A stretch of 64,000 nucleotides of DNA from Escallonia rubra (GCA_033065855.1 JAVXUO010000253.1:682001-746000); one strand, 5' to 3'; counted from the stretch's first letter, positions 1 through 11,232 are shown. Numbers and translations are program-made. The notes: generated by a model from the letters alone, not told the origin.

Positions 1-251
1 CGGAGTCAATTCGGGTTCCAATAACATTACACATACTGATATAAGTCATCATCAAAATTCCACAAGAAAAATCACAAATAAACAGCAAAAACGATTACGA
101 ATAGTTATCGAATTTAGGCACAACAATTTGGAAGAACGGATACAAACAATTATCAACTTTGCTCAGCATGCAATAACAGACGAACGTCACAAGATTTCCA
201 AATAATCAATTCATGATTCAATATTGGGGTTTTCTGGGCAATAACATGTTG
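1..251 (-). mobile_element. Gypsy LTR fragment (LTR-C), same family as LTR-A and LTR-B
   Basis: This block is the reverse complement of positions about 3095-3345 inside LTR-A and matches 12126-12375 inside LTR-B. The shared text includes a stretch reading TTTTCTGGGCAATAACATG. It is therefore a piece of the same LTR family in minus orientation. The match stops at about 250, just before the start of LTR-A at 257. It continues off the left edge of the window, so its full length is unknown. Confidence 0.8.
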
Positions 252-1292
252 AATAATGTAATATCTTGAACTTTGGGAACAGGTTAAAATAATCATCCGT
301 TATTTGAAAAAATAAACGGGCAATAATGTTGGGCAATGCTCGGGTATTAGTAGAGAATGGAAGCTTAAAAATAAAGTTTGGGGCAAAAATATAATTTTTG
401 TAATTTTGGGGGCATTTTTGTAATTTTGGAAAACTCTGGGGGCATAAATGTAAATCATGGTTTTAGTGATGAAAAATAATAAAAGGAGTGATATTGTATA
501 TTTTAGTGATGTCTAATTAAATTAATCACGATTAGACTAATTTTGGGGCTTAAATGTAATTACATAAAATTTGGGGTTATTTTTGCAAATATGAAAACTT
601 TGGGGGCCAAATTGCAATTTTAGAAAAATGCACTTATGTGTCAAAGTTTTGGGAAATCAGATTATGTATAGAAGCCACCTCCTACTTTATTTCAATGGTG
701 ACTAATCAAAAAATATGATATAAAATTAAGTGGATAGACTTTAGGAATTAAAAGAAATTCAGAAGAAAAGGAAAAGAAAGAAGGAAGAACAGTGAACAAG
801 AAACAAAGCAGGGGAAGGAAAATAAAAACAGAGAGGAAAATGAGGAATTCGAGCAGAAAATCCAAGAGAATGAGGGAGATTTTGAGAGAGTTCTCTAAGG
901 GTAATCCCTCAACCTTTTAGTGTGTGTTTTGTGTGTGTGTGTGGTGCGTGTTTGTGGACTGCTCAGTGTGTGTTCTAGGTGCTCTGTGCGTGTAGTTGAT
1001 CACGGGGCATGGAGCTGTCCATGGGTTGTGCGAGTGTGGGTTTAAGGGAGATTTAGTAAGTAGTGTATTTTAGTGTATAATAACAGGTTGTGTGCATTTT
1101 TCAGGGTGTTAGTGTGTGTCACTGTGTGTGGGGGTCTCGGGCGCGTGTGTATGTTTGATAATAGGTGTTAATTGTGTGCATTATGTGTTTGATCATGTGT
1201 TGGTGGGTGTTTTTAAGGGGTATAATTTGTAGTTGAGGTGTTTTGGAGGGTGTAGGTGGTAGGGTGTATGTGTGCGTGGGTTGTGTGTGTAT

Positions 1293-1934
1293 TAGGGGTG
1301 AGCATCAAACCGTTCAAACCGATCCGAACCGTTCAAACCGACCAAACCGAACCAATTCAATCTGAACCGTCCAAAGATCTTAATGGTTTGGTTTCACATT
1401 TCTCAAACCGACCTTGGTTCGGTTTGGTTCACGGTTCACATTTTCTAAACCGATTCCAAACCGAACCGAACCGACCTATGATATGTTACTCTACTTTTAG
1501 TAACATTCATTGACAATTTCAAACATACGATAGTAAGCAAATCCATATATACAAATCTTGAAAGTTATAAGAAAAGAAAATTATGAGAACACTAATGACA
1601 CAAAATTTTCGTGACTAATAAATGTTATATATTTTCTCATTCTTTCTCATACATCAAGGAACACTTATATATCAAATCTAACAAGATTATATGCAATTTA
1701 GAAAACATATAACTTCAATTTTTAATCACTGTTAAATCCAATAGTAGTTTGCAAATGAACGTCTTTAAGTGGACGCAAACCGATCCAAACTGACTAAACC
1801 GAACCGTTTAAACCGACCAAATTGAACCGTCTAAACCGATGATGTTTGGTTTGGTTCGGTTCACAATTTTCCAGACTGAGGGGTAACGGTTTGGTTTGCG
1901 ATTTGACCCCCAAACCGAACCGTGCTCACCCCTA
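1293..1934. mobile_element. hAT-like MITE inside LTR-A
   Basis: The element begins TAGGGGTGAGCA and ends TGCTCACCCCTA, a perfect 12-bp terminal inverted repeat. It is flanked by a perfect 8-bp duplication GTGTGTAT at 1285-1292 and 1935-1942. An 8-bp TSD with short TIRs fits the hAT superfamily. Both ends are dense in AACCG/CGGTT subterminal motifs, which in hAT elements are typical transposase binding clusters. There is no coding capacity, so it is non-autonomous. The TSD lies within the GT-rich tract of the LTR, so it inserted after the LTR did. Confidence 0.85.
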
Positions 1935-3865
1935 GTGTGTATGAATGTGTCTTGGCTGAAGGAAAGAGATGAAGTGTGTGTGAAATAAGGTGTTTTAGTG
2001 TGTGTTTTAATTTGAATAGTAAGGGTAAGTGTCACTAAAAGTAAGAAATTATTTAGGCAGTTCAATCCAAATTTTTATAAATATTTAGGGCCAAAATTAG
2101 ACAAAGTTCGAAACAATAACCCCATATATTTTTATGAGACGTACGCCTTGAATTTTTTTGGAAATTTTCGGTATCTGCGAATAGTGCTAAATTAGGGTAC
2201 CGATTAAAGCGATTTATCGAATTTTTTGTCATAGCAAACCAAGCTATTTTGATATGAAACTTTTAGTAAAATCTTACTTTACTGAGATGTTTCATAATCT
2301 AAAATTTCAGGCCATTTTGAGGCCAATAGGTATTTTCGCGAAACTGACTTCTGAGCTCTCGGTCCAGACATCGGTTCTGGATTTTCGTGAAAATTTTCTA
2401 AAATAGTTTTTAGCCCAAAAAATGACTTTAGGATGCTAAAAATAGTATTTTCGGATGTTTTTGAGATTTTTCTGGAGCCGGAAACCCCTTGGGGGTTATT
2501 TTGGTAATTTGTCACCCCAGAGGGGTATTTTTGTAATTTGACCTATGATATTTTGAAGTAAATTCATATACAATAAGGTTGTTTGAGTGATTTTACTGAC
2601 AAAAATGCTATTTTGGCGATTTAAGTGTGAGATGTGGTATTTTGGTAATTTGCCACCTAGAGGGGTATTTTGGGTAATTTTACCTATAAAGGGTGCTTTT
2701 GGGTAAATTCACACACAAGAAGGTTAGTTTGGTGACTTTGCTTATGGGAAGGCCGTTTTGGTGATTTAAGTCTGAGAGGGGCATTTTGGTATTTTACACC
2801 TAAAGGCAGTTTGGTAATTTTACATACCCGATGAAGGATGTTCATTTCGGGAGTATGTGTGAGTCCATATTAAGTTATAATATTGTGCTGTAGGCTATGT
2901 TCTAATTATTGATTATTCTGTTTAGGTTAAAGTAACAGATTTTTCGGTTAGATAGCGTAACTTCAGATCCAGGTAAGAGATTTTATATGAACCCTGGGTG
3001 AGGACTTTCGTCCGAACCCTTATTTTGATAAAAAAATACTCGTAAGTACTTCTTTGATTTACTTATGACTAATATCGAACAATGAATTATGTATGGATAT
3101 CAGCATGTTATTGCCCAAAAAATCCCAATATGGAACCTGAATCGATTACTTAGAAATCTTGTGATGCTCGCCTGTAATTGCATGCTAAGCAAAGTTGATA
3201 GTTCTTTGTATCCGTTCTTCCGAATTGTGGTGCCTAAACTCGATAACTATTCGCAATCGTTTTTGCTGTTTATTTGTGATTTTTCTTTTGGAATTCTGAA
3301 TGATGACTTATATCAGTATGTTATTGTTATTGGAACCAGAATTCACTCCGGTGATTAAGCTTATGTTAATACTCATTGATATTGTTGATTTTTGTGTTGA
3401 CCTGGGTATCTGTTCTGTGGGGAGGCGGTATAAGGCTGATTTGAATTCTGCATGAAATGCATGCTAGTACCAAATGGGACTAGTAATTATTACGGTACAT
3501 CATGCATGTGTACACTACCAAGTTTGCATGAGTGGCGTCGCAACCGCCCAGGATCAATGTTGATTTTTGATTTTATCTGCACCTTATCTTACATGATTGT
3601 TACGGAAATGACTAAGGAAGGACTGTCTCAAATGGTTTGAAATCCCTCGAGAAATCTTTGTTGTATTTGGAAAATGATATTTTACTAACCGTTTGGAAAT
3701 CGTCGTGAATGTTATTGTTTATTTTGGTATCTACTTATGATGAATTTGGATCATTTTGAAAATCATTGAGCTATTTTGATCGTTTGAAGTATTTTGGAAA
3801 TCGTCGTCGGTTGGATTCTTTGGAATCATTTTGTAATCTTTTTTGTAGTCCTTGTACGACTTTCC

Positions 3866-3883
3866 TGAGCTTTCAAAAGCTCA
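3866..3883 (+). promoter_or_regulatory. Conserved LTR palindrome (LTR-A copy)
   Basis: The imperfect palindrome TGAGCTTTCAAAAGCTCA is followed by a pyrimidine tract ending CTTCTACAG at 3908. The same arrangement occurs in LTR-F (8797), LTR-B (11590, minus) and LTR-D (31389, minus). Its role is unknown. The tract after it looks like a splice acceptor. Confidence 0.5.
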
Positions 3884-4241
3884 CCCTTCGTTTGACTCCC
3901 TTCTACAGGTGATGATCACCTGTAGCATGTTAGGGAAGGGGTTAGAGTCTGTGTGAGATTCCGGTAAGCCTACCACTACTGTATAGTAAGACCCCTGCGC
4001 GGGTCGGTACGGTTAATTTGTTCTTAGGAATTTGAATTGCGAAGGACCTAAGCTATAATAGTTTAAGCTAAGCAGTTGTAATCTAATTTTTTTTTTTTTT
4101 TTTTGAGAAATCTTAGTTGATGTTGAATTAGATGATTTAGAATATGTACTAGTGAACTAATTTGACAGGTTTGATGTGATCTGGTAAGTTAACATTCCAG
4201 GAGTGCGGGGCGACGGAGCTCCGAATTTTTGGGGCGTTACA

Positions 4242-5581
4242 TGCATATATCTTGATATCGATTGTATTTCAAATACTGAAGAAACAATTGATAATTGGGC
4301 ACAAGCCTTAAGAATTGCCATAATAGGTGTTAATTTAACAGAAAGGCGCGATGAAACATTTTATTAGAGCAACCCTGCGAGGAAACGTAGCTAAGTTCTG
4401 GAATAGCATAGCAAATAACGAAATGATATTTGAAGCCCAGAGCAAACTCAATATTTCAGAAGAATGAATAATGTTTTATGCTGATAACCTCAAATGAGAG
4501 TTCTGCAGAATATTTATAAATAATATAGGTATTCAAGAAAAAATTGCTTTCACAAATTCGACAAAACTACAAAAATGTTGTGATATGTGCTAGTTTAAAA
4601 ATTACACTTGTGAATTTAAAAAATATTTTTACAAGTTAGAACTCAGATACAGTCTTTATTGACAAAAGCAATATAATACCAAACTCCCTAAACCATGGGA
4701 CGAGTTGGCAGAAAAGGAATTTGTTAAACTCATAAACGACAGAATGCTTTGCGATTCCTTCGGAGGAAGGATAATGGATATAGAAGAAGTTATAAAGAAA
4801 TTTTGTACTGAATGACAAACAATAAAAGATATGAAAAAGGTTCATATGACTTACGACTGTTGTTCTAAATTCGATAACATGGTAAACAGCTATTGATGCA
4901 AAAAGAAGCCAAACTTCATGAAGAGAAAATTCGAGAAGAAAAGGTTTGGAAACGAAAAAAGATATGTGAAAAAATGGAAAACATTTCAAAAAAAAAAAAA
5001 TTAATCCATTCAGAGAAAAACCAATTCCATGGGGAAGATATATTAGAAAGAAATCTAATATTCTATATAAATAACCTTCATGTCCAAAAGGAAAATCACA
5101 AGAAGAGTGTGATTCTTGCTAGTTATATGGCAAAAAAATGACATTATGAAAAAATAAATTTCTAAGTAAGAAAAGAAAAAAAAACATATAAGATCTTTTA
5201 TATTCGTTGAAGAAAGATACGAGCCAACATTGGGATACGAATTAAATTCTGAAGATGAAGCAGAAGACCTTGTTTCAGAATACGACTACGAGTCTGATGA
5301 TGAAATAACATCATATGACGAAGAAAGTTTAAACATAACTTTAAAAGGCGTAGGCACGATCTTCCCGATGTCAGAAACTTATGATCATGAAGAAAAGATG
5401 ATTCCCTTATCTAATAACAAAATTAGTCAGAGTGAATCAATTGAGAAAGAAACTCCCGGTTCTACTATAACCCATTGGGAGATGCCTAAAATCAGGGTTG
5501 GAGAAATATAAAAAAACTCCATATTCAGGTTCAAGAGTAAGATGAATGTAGAGATTTTCGAAGGAGAAACCTTGGTAGGTC
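4242..5581 (+). pseudogene. Endogenous caulimovirid-like relic, coat-protein-like part with acidic tail
   Basis: Conceptual translation, with many frameshifts and stops, gives a lysine-rich stretch (about 4890-5200) with a degenerate Cys-rich segment near 5080-5130. After it comes a strongly acidic Asp/Glu/Ser-rich stretch (5230-5350). Basic region, Cys/His knuckle and acidic linker are the usual layout of caulimovirid coat proteins. The best reason for the viral call is what follows the inserted LTR-F: a movement-protein-like region on the same strand. CP-like before MP-like on one reading unit is the order in ORF1 of the Cavemovirus/Solendovirus group. The copy is clearly dead. The left edge is cut by LTR-A and the right edge by LTR-F at the duplicated AGGTC. 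The coat-protein part alone could be a retrotransposon gag instead. Confidence 0.5.
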
Positions 5582-6303
5582 TGTAACATCCCAAAAATCT
5601 GAAGCTGAATATACGGTGAAAATCCCAAACTAATCATCTATCGGACCTTTAGCGACAAAATGGTGAACATTAGACATTTTGATTCTTAGAATTTTAGTAA
5701 CCTTAAGTTGTATTTAACAATAGTAGTTATAAGGAATATTGATTAACGTCTTTAGTGATGATTAACATGATCGAACTTTTTATTTTTATTTTTTTTGTGG
5801 ATAACGTTTAGCGACGAATTTAAATTTTTAACAATGATATAATTTTTAATGACAACATAATTTATTATTTAACGTCGGCGTGTATTTTAGCGAAAATTAT
5901 TCTTTTTTTAACATTGATATATCTCTTTAAGCGAAAATTAAACTTCTTTTAATATCGGCGCTTTTGTTAACGACGATTTGTCAAACGAGATAGCGCAAAA
6001 GACCCGTTAATAAGTTTTCATAGTGCATTTACTATTTGTAGATAATTATTTTGGACCTTTTCACGATAATAAAAGTTTCGGGTGAAAACTTGAGCGACTA
6101 ATAGAAGTATAGGGTGTTTCTTGTGATTTTTCCAACTAGGGTTTTTAGGTAGAAATATGCATAGTCCGTGGGCAGCCGTCCAAGGCCTCCCTTCAATTCG
6201 GCAGACGCACCTTGAATGAGAGAACCTTGAATGAGAGAAAGAGAGATACTGAGAGAGACAGAAAGAGGGCTTGATCGAAGAGATCGTTCCGGCGGGTTTT
6301 CCG

Positions 6304-8839
6304 GTAAGTTGTTTCCTCTTTCTCTCAATTTTTTCAGTGCTTCAGGGGATTAAGGGGCTGGGCGCGCAGCCGTGTGTACGTGGGTGAGGGAGCCGTGAAA
6401 CTACAGAGTAATGGAAAAGTCTTAAAATTCATACATGTGATGGTTATTTATATATATACACAGATATAGACGTAAGTGGCTGAGATGCGTAAATGGGTCT
6501 CGATATTTTTGTGAAGATCTGTGAATGGGGTGACCCTGGATGAGGATACCGTGAGATATGTGGGTTGTGTATTCGTGGAGGTGGGTTTTAGAGAGAGAAG
6601 ACAGCCACGACAGGGCTGTGGGCATGCGAGCTAGAGAGAGAGAGCTGTGTGCGTGTGTTTTTGAGTGTGTGTACAAGTGTGTGTGTGAGTGTGGTTGAGA
6701 ACTGTCGTGAAGGCAATCAGAGTGAGGGTTGCTGTGGGCAGCCTGTGTGTGGATTTTATGTGTAGTGTGTGCCGTGAGAGGGGCTGCCATGGCTGTGTTT
6801 GTGCTGTGCGTGAAGGGGAAGCCATGGTAGCTACCACAAGAGTGTGTGCATTGTGGGTTGATGTATGCGAGTGTATGGGTAAGGGAGAGAGAACACGGCA
6901 GTGAGGCAGTGCGTTTGTGTGCATGTATATGTTTACATGTAGTGTGTATACATGTGTGAAGGAAGTGAGTGTATGGGTAAACTGTTTGGGTGTGTAAGTG
7001 GCAATGGATTAGCTGAGTGAGTGGTTTCTCTTTTGTTAACCTGTGTGAGTGGAGGATGAAATGGGTTTTAGTGTAGAAAGAATGGAGAGCAGCTGGGCAT
7101 GAAGTGTTTGGTGTATATGTATGTTCACATATTGGTGAGGTGTATCTACATATAAATTTCTTGGAGGTTGATGGGTAAGGTGGAGGTTGGAAATTAAATG
7201 GAAGAAATGGGTGAAGCAGTGAGTGGAAGTGAGATTGGGTGTTTGTATTTTCACCTGTGTGCATGTATGTGTGTGTGAGCATCTGTGAGGCACATGTGTG
7301 CAGATGTATGGTTATATTATATGCGGGGTGAGATTCATGAGTTGTGAGGATATGTAAGTGAAGTAGAGGCTAAGTGCAGTGAATAATATAGCGTGGTGCA
7401 GAGCGAGTATCGGGTTAGTTTTAAGTGCATCGCGAGCATTGGATAGTCTACAGTTGTCCTTAGCACATGAAAATTTAAACTATAGCAACTTAGTTTATAA
7501 TAGAATTTCTGGTAAAGTTTTATATTTTTCTGACAATGTATGCATTTCTTAATATTTTTCAGAAGTTCATAATTATAAAATCCTTTTGGAGCCTTTAAAC
7601 CAAGAAAATGTTCAGGGAAAAATTATAGTAATGTCCCTGTGGTATAAATAAAACTCAGTAAAATTTTGATAATTTTTAGAGTTGATTTATTATCATTTTC
7701 GCATCACATGGAATTTAGCAAAACGAAAATTAAAGAAATAGTTTTAGCACCTTTTAAATCCTGATTTTTATTTCTATGATTTTTATACATATATTAAGGT
7801 TTGTACAAAAATTTTGAGTCTTTATTTCCAGCTAGAAGCAATTATGACAATTTATAGGTCTTTAGTGTATTTAAAGATATTATTTAAAAATAAAATAAAA
7901 TAAAATATTCAAAAAAAAAAAAAATATTTTTATTCCATATGATGTATTAAGTTGTAAATGAGCGATTAAGAACATTTTTGGGTAATTCTTAGCCTCGAGC
8001 AGGGTAATGAATTTCAGAATAGGTTGGCCGTGTGTGAGACCCGTTTCGAATTTTGCCGTTCCGGGTAGGGAAATAGATACGATGTGGATCACTATATTAG
8101 GTTTATAATATATTAGTTTGGATAGTGTTCTGATAAGTGATTTGTCAACATAGGTTAATTTCGAGAATTTGATCGAGAACGTTTTAGTTTCAGCTCATTT
8201 GGATCGAGGTAAGGGATTTCTATCCGAAACCCAGTTTCATCTATTTGTGCTCATAAATATTTTTCTGTATTGTTAATGAAATTTTTTTGGACTCCGTTAT
8301 AGTTGAAATGTGAATTGTTTGCCCTAAAACCCTGTTTTGAGCTTATCACGTTATTGACATCTCATTCGATGCTCAGTATTTATTTCTCCTTGAGTGTCGA
8401 TTTATTCATTGTAATATCGCTTATTGCATTCTGCATATTGGCATGAGATAGTGTATTGAGGAGTTATAAGGATGGTCTGTATCGGGGGTGATATAAGGAT
8501 GGTCTGTTATTGTCGGGAGATGCTAGTACCTTGAGGGTCTAGCTAGTGTTCATATGCATATGTAACTTTATCGTTATTAAGCACTGCCTGTGTGGCTTTG
8601 CTAAGTGTTACCCTGCACTGCCTGTGTGGCTTTGCAATTTACTCATGTCCAATATCATCTGCATTGCTTCAGTGAAATCGAAAGTGCATTTATTGAATCT
8701 TGAATTGCGAAATTGAAAATATTGTTTCTATGTTGTCATTGACATAACCTTCTGACCAAATCATTTGTAATCTTACTGAATTTTGAGCGACCTTGCTGAG
8801 CTCTCGAAAGCTCACTCCCTTTTCTGTTCCTTTCTGCAG
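6304..8839 (+). other. Candidate intron within LTR-F leader
   Basis: A donor-like CCG|GTAAGTT (GT at 6304) lies at the end of the purine-rich leader. An acceptor-like TTTCTGCAG|G (AG ends at 8839) lies just past the conserved palindrome. LTR-D has equivalents on the minus strand (donor edge at 33547, acceptor edge at 31364) and LTR-A has weaker ones (901 and 3908). The two sites bracket the GT-rich tract. This is inferred from motif position only. Confidence 0.3.
8797..8814 (+). promoter_or_regulatory. Conserved LTR palindrome (LTR-F copy)
   Basis: TGAGCTCTCGAAAGCTCA is an almost perfect inverted repeat around TCGA. It is followed by a pyrimidine-rich run and CTGCAGG. It is preceded by TTTTGAGCGACCTTGC, which recurs in LTR-D. 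Confidence 0.5.
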
Positions 8840-9124
8840 GAAATAACCGTCAGTAAGATTTTGGGACGGACGAGCGTAAATCTTAGAGTAGATTATGTTT
8901 TTAGAATATTGTTATTTGAGCCTTGTTAGAGAACCATCATGTAATTTGATAATTTAAGTACTTTATTATTGTTTTGAGACGGTTTGTTAAGTTAGTTGAT
9001 GGACTGTAGTGCTCCGATATGAATGTTGTTGGGTTATCTTTAGTAGTATTGAATTGATTGGACAATTGAGGATTCGATGGAATGATCGGATAATGCTCCT
9101 GAAATTTCGGGGCGTTACAAGGTC

Positions 9125-9990
9125 AACCTGAAGAAAGAATACTAGACATTCTTCTCTTCAAGACAGATAAGGCAAAATAATACCTTAGAGAAGGATATCA
9201 CTATGTCCATATTGGTATGATACAAGTTTGTCTTTGGCCATTATTCATAGATGACAGAGATGCACCAGTAATCTGTTGTTTAACAGACAACTGGTGGAAA
9301 ACTTTTGAAAAAGCCCTAATAAGGGGTATCCAAAGTAACTTGTATAACGGACCAGTTTGGTTTAAAACTACACCAACTACTTCGTGTCCTTACACAATTT
9401 TTATCTTAATAAAGCATTAGGACTGAGGATTCAGACTCAAGGCATGACCACATTACGAGAAGGCTACAAAAACGTTGCAGTACAATTTCGTCTAGTCTAT
9501 ATAGTGGTAAATACCACAAATCCACTAAGTAAAACGCTAAACAGCGAAGTAGAACTATTTGAACAAACAAGTAGTAATATCCGAGTAAAAAAAGCACGAA
9601 AGATAAATCCAAAGCAACTATCATGGCCACAAAAATGGGTGATATGAGAAGAATTAGCTAGTAAACAACTAGAACACATGCATATTTGGGAAAATAAAAT
9701 TGTTGTAATCCTTGAAGAACCAAGGAGACATCATGTCTCTTCTATACCTTCCACGTCTAAAAATCCAAAGGTAAAGAAAAGGAAAAATGGTAGAAGAATC
9801 TACCAATGAAGAAGAAGGTTCAGATGAAGATATCATAGGGTACAAAACAGTTACCATTCCCATCAGACGAAGTATGTCATCACGTGTAGAGACCATACAT
9901 ATCCAGATCTTAATACCACCGAACCGAAGTGGGCCTGAATCCTTGATTCTGCCCCAACCTTTAACCTTGGGCACCGTATTGTGCCGACTG
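9125..9990 (+). pseudogene. Endogenous caulimovirid-like relic, movement-protein-like part
   Basis: The conceptual product (about 9180-9650) contains GYHYVHIGMIQV and, some 50 residues later, NLYNGPVWF. Both match conserved motifs of the caulimovirid branch of the 30K movement-protein superfamily, which builds tubules for cell-to-cell spread. The next segment (9420-9520) also fits the family's C-terminal half. Stops interrupt it near 9178 and 9418, and there is a frame change around 9390. After 9780 an acidic stretch follows and the relation becomes unclear. It continues the 4242-5581 relic across LTR-F, because the duplicated AGGTC marks one original site. No protease, reverse transcriptase or RNase H of viral type was found, so this is a partial, non-functional copy. 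Confidence 0.65.
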
Positions 9991-10019
9991 TAAAAACCTT
10001 TTGCTAATGACTGTCAGCT

Positions 10020-10956
10020 CCTACAAATCTGTTCGGGGAAAAATCTTACTTGTCCCTCTTCTATCTGCCCTGTGTTTACTCATGCCTTCCTTCATCGTCA
10101 AACTTAAATTGTTCCAAATCACATACCCAATAAAGACATTCCTCATAGCTCATCAATCGAGTTGGGATCACCGCATCTCTCAATCTAGGCCTAAGCTATC
10201 TACCTCCATCAATAACATCCTTATGGCAAATATAGCGAAACAAGAAATTTTATCTCAACCTTGTCTATCGACTCTTAATTTGCTTGCCTCGTATTAACAA
10301 ACTTCCTCAACATCTGTTCATGAAATACCATAAGTACCGGTCAAGAAAATAATTTCCTAAACTGATCCCGAGTGATATCAATCAATTACTGATGAGTCGG
10401 GCTCCCCACTACCATTTTCCACCATTGATCAGCCTCATTTCTCAGTTTATACATAGCAAATTCAATCCCTTGTCGCTTCACTTACAGTTGCTCAAAATTT
10501 ATACAATCAGTTGCTCAAAATTTTTCTCAATTTTGCTAATCCAGTTTACTGCCTCTATAGGGTCCAATAACCTCATATAGCTAGTCATATTTATTTGGTA
10601 AATTTACCCAAGGTACTTTCATTTCAAGGTTATGGCTGTGGTTGAACCGGATTTAGTATTCCTGGCTACTGGTTAACCAGATTATGCGTGTCATCAAATC
10701 AGAATCGGGTTCCTAATGTTCAGAACCGTAACCATCGGTCCTGGGTTTTGTTATTTCCCCTATTGGGTAGAGGTTCCCTTCTACAACCATAAAACATCCA
10801 TACAGTATATTGCCCAATCTAAAGATTGTTTGATCAAGTCTTTTCAATGTCGGGAAGAATCCCTGCTCATTCTATACAGCCTGTTGGAATCTCATCTTTC
10901 AGGGACCCGAGGCCCTCCGTACTATCTCCACTGCCAGAGCTATGAGTGCGGACCAT
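10020..10956 (-). pseudogene. Ty3/gypsy gag remnant
   Basis: On the minus strand a frame starting with ATG at 10956 has several stops. Around 10560-10500 it reads DPIEAVNWISKIEKNFEQL. Around 10430-10300 it has a Trp-rich segment, then DQFRKLF and a FVNTRQ-like stretch. This is the usual course of plant gypsy gag (retrotrans_gag). It lies directly downstream, in element sense, of LTR-B, the PBS and a 280-bp leader, so it belongs to the element whose 5' LTR is LTR-B. It fades out near 10020, where the caulimovirid-like relic starts. Pol is missing from the window. Confidence 0.6.
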
Positions 10957-11220
10957 ATTGATGCAATTAACTATCATATGTATTCCAACACATGTCTAAG
11001 GAAAAACACAATGATAAGTCAGAGGCAGACTTCTTAACTCTAAAGGCAGACTTCTTAACTTTACCATCATCCTACCCCACTCTCATTAATTAGAATACAA
11101 TATATACGAAATCGTGTTACCTACACTCTGTGGTTCTGTCCCTATAGGATCATATACTTATACTCGGTTATGTGCCCACAAAATCATATACTTATACTCT
11201 TAATACCACAAGACCGAACT
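10957..11220 (-). other. Leader between gypsy PBS and gag
   Basis: Non-coding stretch between the PBS (11221-11232) and the gag ATG at 10956. It contains a short direct repeat built on CATATACTTATACTC (around 11150-11200). Confidence 0.5.
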
Positions 11221-11232
11221 GCTATAATACCA
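11221..11232 (-). other. Primer binding site of the LTR-B gypsy element
   Basis: On the minus strand, two bases after the LTR end, the sequence reads TGGTATTATAGC. It differs at two positions from TGGTATCAGAGC, the complement of the initiator-methionine tRNA 3' end used by many plant LTR elements. It identifies LTR-B as a 5' LTR in minus orientation. Confidence 0.65.

Larger units (their letters stand above)
257..4241 (+). mobile_element. Long gypsy-type LTR (LTR-A), non-coding
   Basis: It starts TGTAATATC and ends GGGGCGTTACA, giving TG...CA ends with an inverted-repeat flavour. The start pairs with the end of LTR-B (14516) and the end pairs with its beginning (11235), in opposite orientation, so both are copies of one LTR. 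Without the 642-bp MITE and its target copy it is about 3.3 kb, the same as LTR-B. In order it has AT-rich homopolymer-like repeats (360-620), a purine-rich leader (740-900), a GT-rich tract (900-1290), AT-rich DNA, and a conserved block 3840-4240. No PBS follows it and no target duplication is visible (AATAA left, TGCAT right), so it is a truncated or rearranged LTR. No ORF in it is credible. Confidence 0.8.
5582..9119 (+). mobile_element. Solo LTR (LTR-F) of a gypsy-type element, 3538 bp
   Basis: It begins TGTAACATCCC and ends GGGGCGTTACA and is bracketed by a perfect 5-bp duplication AGGTC (5577-5581 and 9120-9124). No internal domain is present, so this is a solo LTR left by LTR-LTR recombination. 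In order it has an AT-rich front with repeated Ts and 'gcgac' motifs (5600-6000), a purine-rich leader ending TTTTCCGGTAAGTT (6220-6312), a GT-rich tract (about 6560-7330), AT-rich DNA (7440-7940), and a conserved end block (8160-9119). The end block shares the palindrome at 8797 with LTR-A, B and D. The long open frames on the minus strand at 6422-7293 are artefacts of the GT repeat (runs of His/Thr). Confidence 0.9.

Noticed and set aside
257..4241. LTR-A as 5' LTR of an element containing the viral-like relic
   Set aside because: No PBS follows the LTR end at 4241, no matching same-orientation 3' LTR lies downstream, and flanks show no target duplication.
6422..7282. 286-codon minus-strand open frame rich in His and Thr
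   Set aside because: It is the complement of the GT-rich tract of LTR-F. The frame is open only because CA repeats lack stops, and it resembles no protein.
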